A DNA stretch of 64,000 nucleotides from Agathobaculum desmolans ATCC 43058 (lineage in GTDB: Bacteria > Bacillota > Clostridia > Oscillospirales > Butyricicoccaceae), in assembly GCF_000701665.1 (NCBI RefSeq), contig NZ_JNJN01000004.1, positions 41,430 to 105,429 on the forward strand, written 5' to 3'. Every line of letters begins with the position of its first letter. Positions within the stretch are counted from its first letter, which is position 1. The translations under genes were made by a program, and so were the position numbers. Positions 59,621 through 64,000 of the stretch are shown here, one piece after another. A model generated the notes under the pieces. That model searched no databases, was not told where the DNA came from, and was given only the letters and a program-made list of their open reading frames with translations.

Positions 59621-60766
59621 ATGATCATTCAAAGTAAAAAGGTCTGGCTGGCCGACCAGTTTACGGCAGCGCAGATCGAGATGGAAGGCGGAAAGATTGC
59701 CGGTATCTATGATTACGGCACCAAACCGGTCGATCGGGACTATGGCAGCGAGCGGATTCTGCCGGGCTTTATCGATGTGCATTGCCACGGTGCATTCGGC
59801 TTTGATACCAATGATGCGGAGGAAGAGGGTCTGCGCTACTGGCTCCGCCATGTGGTGGATGAGGGCGTGACCGCCCTGCTGCCGACGACGATCACCCAGA
59901 GTGAGCAGGTACTGACCGCAGCACTGGAGAATGTTGCCAAGGTAGTGGCGGATGGCTATGAGGGCGCCGAGGTGCTGGGTGTGCACTTCGAAGGCCCTTA
60001 TCTGGATATGGTGTACAAAGGCGCCCAGCCGGAGCAGCATATCGTCAAGCCGACGATCGAGCAGTTTGAACGCTATCAGAAGGCGGCGAACGGCTTGATC
60101 AAGTACGTTACCATGGCGACCGAGACTGATGAGGATTTTGCCCTGACACGTTACTGCGCGGAACACGGCATTGTGGTCAGCATTGGTCACTCTGCGGCAA
60201 CCTATGAGCAGGCGATAATGGCGTTTGCCAACGGCGCACGCTCGATGACGCACGTGTATAACGGTATGACGCCGTTTAATCACCGCGCAAACGGCTTGGT
60301 AGGTGCGGCTTACCGTCTGCGCAGCATGTACGGTGAGTGTATTTGCGATGGCAACCACTCGACACCGGCGGCACTCAACCTGTTCTTCCGCGAAAAGGGG
60401 CCGGATTACGGTCTGCTGGTGACGGATGCGCTGATGGCTAAGGGAAAACCGATCGGTTCCAAGTTCCTGTTCGGCGGCAATGAGATCGAGATCTATCCGG
60501 ACGGCAGTGCGCATCTGACCTCGACCAAGGGGCTGGCCGGCTCGACGCTGCGTGTCAACGATGGTTTGCGCATCCTGATCGAGGAGGCACAGGTGCCGGT
60601 CAGCGCGGCGATCAATGCATGCACGAAGAACCCGGCGGCTTGCCTGCGGGTGGATGACCGCAAGGGAGCGATCCGGGTCGGGCTGGATGCCGATCTGGTG
60701 GTACTGGATCGTGATTATCAGGTGCTCCAGACCTATTGCATGGGAAAAGGAATGTTAGATGAGTAA
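59621..60766 (+). CDS. nagA: N-acetylglucosamine/galactosamine-6-phosphate deacetylase
   Basis: 381 residues. Removes the acetyl group from GlcNAc-6-P or GalNAc-6-P (AgaA-like). Metal site H54 and H56 (PGFIDVHCHGAFGFDTND), catalytic region HFEGPYLDMVYKGAQPEQH, SIGHSAATYEQA, THVYNGMTPFNHRANG and TDALMAKG (catalytic Asp). In this setting the GalNAc-6-P role is likely. The next gene overlaps its stop by 8 bases. Confidence 0.93.
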   Translation: MIIQSKKVWLADQFTAAQIEMEGGKIAGIYDYGTKPVDRDYGSERILPGFIDVHCHGAFGFDTNDAEEEGLRYWLRHVVDEGVTALLPTTITQSEQVLTAALENVAKVVADGYEGAEVLGVHFEGPYLDMVYKGAQPEQHIVKPTIEQFERYQKAANGLIKYVTMATETDEDFALTRYCAEHGIVVSIGHSAATYEQAIMAFANGARSMTHVYNGMTPFNHRANGLVGAAYRLRSMYGECICDGNHSTPAALNLFFREKGPDYGLLVTDALMAKGKPIGSKFLFGGNEIEIYPDGSAHLTSTKGLAGSTLRVNDGLRILIEEAQVPVSAAINACTKNPAACLRVDDRKGAIRVGLDADLVVLDRDYQVLQTYCMGKGMLDE

Positions 60767-61286
60767 AAAGCAGAAGATTCAGACCCGGCTTTCCGGACGC
60801 AATATCTATACAGATAAAAAGAACCGCACCATTTACTATGATATGTGGACCAAACGCGGTTATGTGGTGGAACCCAAGCTTGAAAATAAGATCACCTTTT
60901 ATAAAAACCGTTTGGTAATCATTCTGTTCGCAGCGATTTTGTGTGCAGGCACCTTCCTGTCTGCACAGCAGGCTGCGGTGGCAGGTGTGATATTCTTTGT
61001 GCTGGTAGAGCTGCTGTACCGTGTGCGGGTATTCAAAAAAATGCAGGTGGTAGAGGATTTTGACCGTGGCCGGCGGATCACGCCGCTGGAATCCATCCTT
61101 GCGCATAAGAGCAAGGAAAAAGTGGTGATGCTGGCGATCCTGTATGCGGCTTTCGCCGTGCTGGTCATGCTGAACGCGTTCGATCAGCACTATACATCGG
61201 CGCTGATGCTGCTCAGTGTGGGCGGAGCAATTCTCGGCGTATATTTCTGCGCCCTGCATGTGATCGCACTGACCAAAATGAAGTAA
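60759..61286 (+). CDS. Hypothetical membrane protein downstream of nagA
   Basis: 175 residues. Hydrophilic start of about 40 residues (KKQKIQTRLSGRNIYTDKKNRTIYYDMWTKRGYVVEPK), then four hydrophobic segments in two pairs (about 52-68, 70-85, 123-140, 147-170). Unknown family. It overlaps nagA by 8 bases, so it is co-translated with it. Confidence 0.72.
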   Translation: MSKKQKIQTRLSGRNIYTDKKNRTIYYDMWTKRGYVVEPKLENKITFYKNRLVIILFAAILCAGTFLSAQQAAVAGVIFFVLVELLYRVRVFKKMQVVEDFDRGRRITPLESILAHKSKEKVVMLAILYAAFAVLVMLNAFDQHYTSALMLLSVGGAILGVYFCALHVIALTKMK

Positions 61287-61291
61287 GCGGC

Positions 61292-61325
61292 AAAAAATCC
61301 CCGCCGCAAATGCGGCGGGGAATAT
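61292..61325. terminator. Bidirectional terminator
   Basis: Stem TCCCCGCCGCA/TGCGGCGGGGA. AAAAAA on the left gives a T-run for the minus-strand aldolase; less clear for the plus strand. Confidence 0.85.
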
Positions 61326-61339
61326 GCGCGGGGGAGGGG

Positions 61340-62191
61340 TCAGGCCTTTCCGGCAGAGCCGCACAGGCCGATCTTGTCCTTGACGACCGATACGACATTT
61401 TCCATACCGGCTTTGCTGTATTTTTTGGGGTCGAATACTTCGGGATCGCGGGCCAGATACGCCTTAACGCCGTCGCTGAAGGCAATGCGCAGTTCGGTGG
61501 CAAAGTTGACCTTGCAGATGCCGCGGCGGATGGCTTCGCGAACGGACTCATCCGGTACGCCCGAAGCGCCGTGCAGCACCAGCGGGATGGATACGACCGA
61601 GCGGATCGCGCTCAGGCGGTCAAAATCGAGCTTGGGCACGCCCTTGTACAGGCCGTGCGCCGTGCCGATGGCAATGGCGAGGGAATCTACGCCGGTGCGT
61701 GCAACAAATTCCTGCGCCTGCGCGGGGTCGGTAAAGGGGTTGCCGTCGCCGCCTTCGAGGTCATCCTCCTTGCCGCCGACCTTGCCGAGCTCAGCTTCCA
61801 CACTGATGGACGAGGGCGCACAGGCTGCGGCAACGCTGTGGGTAACGGCGATATTTTCTTCAAAAGAGCCGTGTGAGCCGTCGATCATGATCGAGGTGTA
61901 GCCGGTGCGCAGTGCCTGCATGGCAAGGTCGAAGCTTTCGCCGTGATCGAGGTGCATGGCGACCGGGATGGCGGTGCGCTCGGCGGCAGCGCGTACCATG
62001 GCAAGATAATAATCCAGCCCCGCATATTTTACGGTGGACGGCGTGGTTTGCAGGATCACGGGGGAGGACAGCTCCTCCGCCGCGCGGACAACCGCCATGA
62101 CCATTTCAAGATTTTCCACATTGAAAGCACCGACCGCGTATCCGCCGGCCTGTGCGTCCAAAAGCATTTTCTTTGTGGTTACCAAAGGCAT
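61340..62191 (-). CDS. agaY: Class II tagatose/fructose-bisphosphate aldolase
   Basis: 283 residues. Zinc motif HLDHGES at 80-86 (D82, H83), EAELGKVGGKEDD, AIAIGTAHGLYK and VLHGASGVPDE, with KVNFATELR at the phosphate site. The shorter length and GKVGGKEDDL loop fit KbaY/GatY-type tagatose 1,6-bisphosphate aldolases better than the glycolytic enzyme at 19249. Divergent from the AgaZ-like gene. Confidence 0.85.
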   Translation of the reverse strand: MPLVTTKKMLLDAQAGGYAVGAFNVENLEMVMAVVRAAEELSSPVILQTTPSTVKYAGLDYYLAMVRAAAERTAIPVAMHLDHGESFDLAMQALRTGYTSIMIDGSHGSFEENIAVTHSVAAACAPSSISVEAELGKVGGKEDDLEGGDGNPFTDPAQAQEFVARTGVDSLAIAIGTAHGLYKGVPKLDFDRLSAIRSVVSIPLVLHGASGVPDESVREAIRRGICKVNFATELRIAFSDGVKAYLARDPEVFDPKKYSKAGMENVVSVVKDKIGLCGSAGKA

Positions 62192-62377
62192 AATAAATCC
62201 TTCTTTCTATTTGTATTTGTAATAGTCGTTTGCTTTATTATAGCATAGGGCGGAACAATAGGAAAGAATAATTGCAGCAGGATAACCGGCAGCTGGCTGA
62301 TATGCAACCGGCTGTGCAGTATGTATTGCAGAGGAAGGGACGCGGCACAGTCCGTGATCCGGAGAGGAGAAAACATT

Positions 62378-63697
62378 ATGAATGAAAATCCGCTGAAAAA
62401 GTTAGTAGAATTGCAGAAGCAGGGCAAAAGCGTGGGCATTTATTCGGTGTGCAGCGCGAATGGCTATGTGATCGAGGCGGCGCTCAAGCGCGGCCTGTCG
62501 GACGGCTCCTGCGTGCTGATCGAGAGCACGGCCAACCAGTGTGACCAGAATGGCGGCTACACGGGTATGAAGCCGATGGATTTTAAGAAATTTGTGCTTG
62601 GCATTGCGGAGCAGGTTGGGTTTGACACCGGGCGCCTGTTCCTCGGCGGTGACCATCTCGGTCCGTTGACCTTCGCCGGCAAGCCCGAAGCGCAGGCTAT
62701 GGCTGATGCCGAAGAACTGATCCGTCATTATGTTGGCGCAGGCTTTACCAAGATCCACATTGATACCAGCATGAAGGTTGCGGATGATGATCCGGATACG
62801 CGTCTGAGCGATGAGATCATTGCGCGCCGCGGCGCGCGGCTGGCGCGTGTGGCGGAGGAAACCTATCGCAAGCTGCTGGAGACCGAGCCGGATGCGATCG
62901 CGCCGGTGTATATCGTCGGCAGTGAGGTGCCGATCCCGGGCGGTCAGGTCGGCGCGGATCAGGGTGTGCAGGTCACGCGCGTGGAGGATTTCAAGAATAC
63001 GGTGGCGGCGTTCGAAGCGGCCTTTCGCAAGGAGGGTCTGGATGAGGCGTGGAATAACGTTATCGCAGTGGTGGTACAGCCCGGCGTGGAAGAGAAGGAC
63101 AGCGGCTGCACCGAGTATGACCGTGCCAAGGCAGCGGAACTGATGGCATCGATCAAGGATTTCCCCAATCTGGTGTTTGAAGGACACTCTACGGATTATC
63201 AGACCAAGATCAAACTGCGTGAGCTGATCGAGGATGGCGTAGGCATTCTCAAGGTCGGCCCGGCGCTGACTTTTGCCATGCGCGAGGGGATGTTTGCACT
63301 GGCGCATATTGAGGAGGAGCTGCTGTACGGCACGGAGATCGAGCCGAGCAACTTTATCCGGACGCTGGATGAGGCCATGCTGGCAGATGGCAAGCATTGG
63401 CGCAAGCACTATCAGGGTACGGAGCTGGAGCAGCGTATGAAGCGTAAGTACTCCTTCTCCGACCGCTGCCGTTATTATATGCCGACACCGGAGGTCGAGG
63501 CGGCAAAGGAGCGCCTGATCGGTAATTTGCGTACGCAGGGCATCCCGCTTAACCTGCTCAGCCAGTTTATGCCGATTCAGTATACCAAGGTGCGCGAGGG
63601 CGTGCTGGAAAATGATCCGGTGGCACTGGTGGAGGATCGTATCACCAACACGATCGATGAATACCTGTATGCGACCCATCAGAAGGAACTGATGTAA
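62378..63697 (+). CDS. agaZ: D-tagatose-bisphosphate aldolase non-catalytic subunit, AgaZ/GatZ/KbaZ family
   Basis: 439 residues from ATG 62378 behind GGAGAGGAG. Family features: YSVCSANGYVIEAALKRG, LIESTANQCDQNGGYTGM, GGDHLGPLTFAGKPE, YIVGSEVPIPGGQ and GILKVGPALTFAMREG. GatZ/KbaZ proteins stabilise and are needed for full activity of the partner KbaY aldolase; some earlier work named AgaZ a tagatose-6-phosphate kinase. No separate PfkB-type tagatose-6-P kinase is seen in the window, so that step is unassigned. Confidence 0.9.
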   Translation: MNENPLKKLVELQKQGKSVGIYSVCSANGYVIEAALKRGLSDGSCVLIESTANQCDQNGGYTGMKPMDFKKFVLGIAEQVGFDTGRLFLGGDHLGPLTFAGKPEAQAMADAEELIRHYVGAGFTKIHIDTSMKVADDDPDTRLSDEIIARRGARLARVAEETYRKLLETEPDAIAPVYIVGSEVPIPGGQVGADQGVQVTRVEDFKNTVAAFEAAFRKEGLDEAWNNVIAVVVQPGVEEKDSGCTEYDRAKAAELMASIKDFPNLVFEGHSTDYQTKIKLRELIEDGVGILKVGPALTFAMREGMFALAHIEEELLYGTEIEPSNFIRTLDEAMLADGKHWRKHYQGTELEQRMKRKYSFSDRCRYYMPTPEVEAAKERLIGNLRTQGIPLNLLSQFMPIQYTKVREGVLENDPVALVEDRITNTIDEYLYATHQKELM

Positions 63698-63780
63698 TAC
63701 AGCACTGCTGGTTTTCTTGATGCTGTGCTGCGGCGGAGAAAAGAAAAACAGAACCGCAAATGAAAAAAAGTCAGGCCATA

Positions 63781-64000
63781 TGATCCGCCCCTGTCAAGGT
63801 AGACCGGAGAAATAAATAAAATATAGTGCGGTTATGCTCGCCGTTTCCTTTTTCGGGAACGGTGAGCTTGTTTATGCAGCGAACTTTTCTTTGTATTTTT
63901 GAATACGCTTATTTTCAGGAATGGGATACAGTGCAGGAGTATCGGAGTTTAATGCCTCCGTGCGGACTTCCATCGGAGTGCGGGTTTCAAAGCGCTCCTG
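63781..64000 (-). mobile_element. IS3-family (IS150-like) insertion sequence, end fragment
   Basis: Element end at 63781 (TGATCCGCCCCTGTCAAGG, a TG-starting terminal repeat typical of IS3-group elements). It is followed by a GCTCGCCG/CGGTGAGC hairpin (63836-63867) and the 3' end of the transposase gene. It continues beyond the window. Confidence 0.8.
63872..64000 (-). CDS. IS3-family transposase OrfB, C-terminal fragment (5' part outside window)
   Basis: 42 codons to TAA (63874-63872): QERFETRTPMEVRTEAL, then YPIPENKRIQKYKEKFAA. The TPMEVR segment and the YPIP-NKRI-KYK end are typical of IS150/IS3 OrfB transposases, which integrate via a DDE catalytic core (outside the window). Confidence 0.85.
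   Translation of the reverse strand, partial: QERFETRTPMEVRTEALNSDTPALYPIPENKRIQKYKEKFAA

Overview
The window is a 64 kb stretch of a Gram-positive, endospore-forming anaerobe of the class Clostridia. The evidence is a spoIIGA-sigE-sigG locus, a pyruvate:ferredoxin oxidoreductase, a PPi-type phosphofructokinase, a type III glutamine synthetase, consensus sigma-A promoters, strong AGGAGG ribosome sites and a moderately GC-rich composition. A member of the Oscillospirales (for example a Butyricicoccus/Agathobaculum-like organism) fits, but the exact genus is inference. Most of the window is ordinary chromosome; an IS3-family insertion sequence runs off the right end.

Layout. 0-9 kb: end of ftsH, a small membrane protein/HTH pair behind twin operator-like repeats, an Na+ symporter, the aspartate-family operon (ACT protein-hom-thrB-lysC) and an HTH membrane protein. 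9-19 kb (mostly minus strand): comF, dapF-pyrG, plus-strand glnN, rarA with a LexA box, and PPi-phosphofructokinase. 19-29.5 kb: class II aldolase, a YerC-like regulator-methyltransferase-hslO, four tRNAs (Asp, Phe, Gly, Cys), a two-component system, a phosphoribosyltransferase-like gene, a 6S-like RNA candidate, a DUF1292 gene and infC-rpmI-rplT. 29.5-39.7 kb: a tiny peptide gene, an HTH/TPR regulator, an SLH-domain peptidase, comM-like yifB, nifJ, tcdA and ung. 39.8-47.3 kb: a ytr-like GntR/ABC/VanZ operon and three tandem M42 aminopeptidases. 47.4-50.1 kb: spoIIGA-sigE, an acetyltransferase and a truncated sigG. 50.1-52.4 kb: MTA/SAH-type deaminase, purine nucleoside phosphorylase and tRNA-Pro. 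52.9-63.7 kb: a mannose-family PTS with AgaS, NagA, a class II aldolase and an AgaZ/GatZ-like protein, which together look like N-acetylgalactosamine or related amino-sugar use. 63.78-64 kb: IS3-family element.

The two most unusual signals are as follows. (1) A dispersed family of short (about 150-240 bp), hairpin-rich repeats with similar ends, each sitting at the 3' edge of an intrinsic terminator hairpin. In at least three copies, and in degenerate form in a fourth, the whole terminator hairpin is duplicated on both sides like a target-site duplication. (2) A sigG gene cut after codon 96, just after the conserved FSTYAVPM of region 2, although a good forespore-type promoter still lies in front of it and spoIIGA and sigE are intact. 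The missing regions 3 and 4 are nowhere in the window, so this is either a decayed gene or one split by an intervening element or rearrangement.
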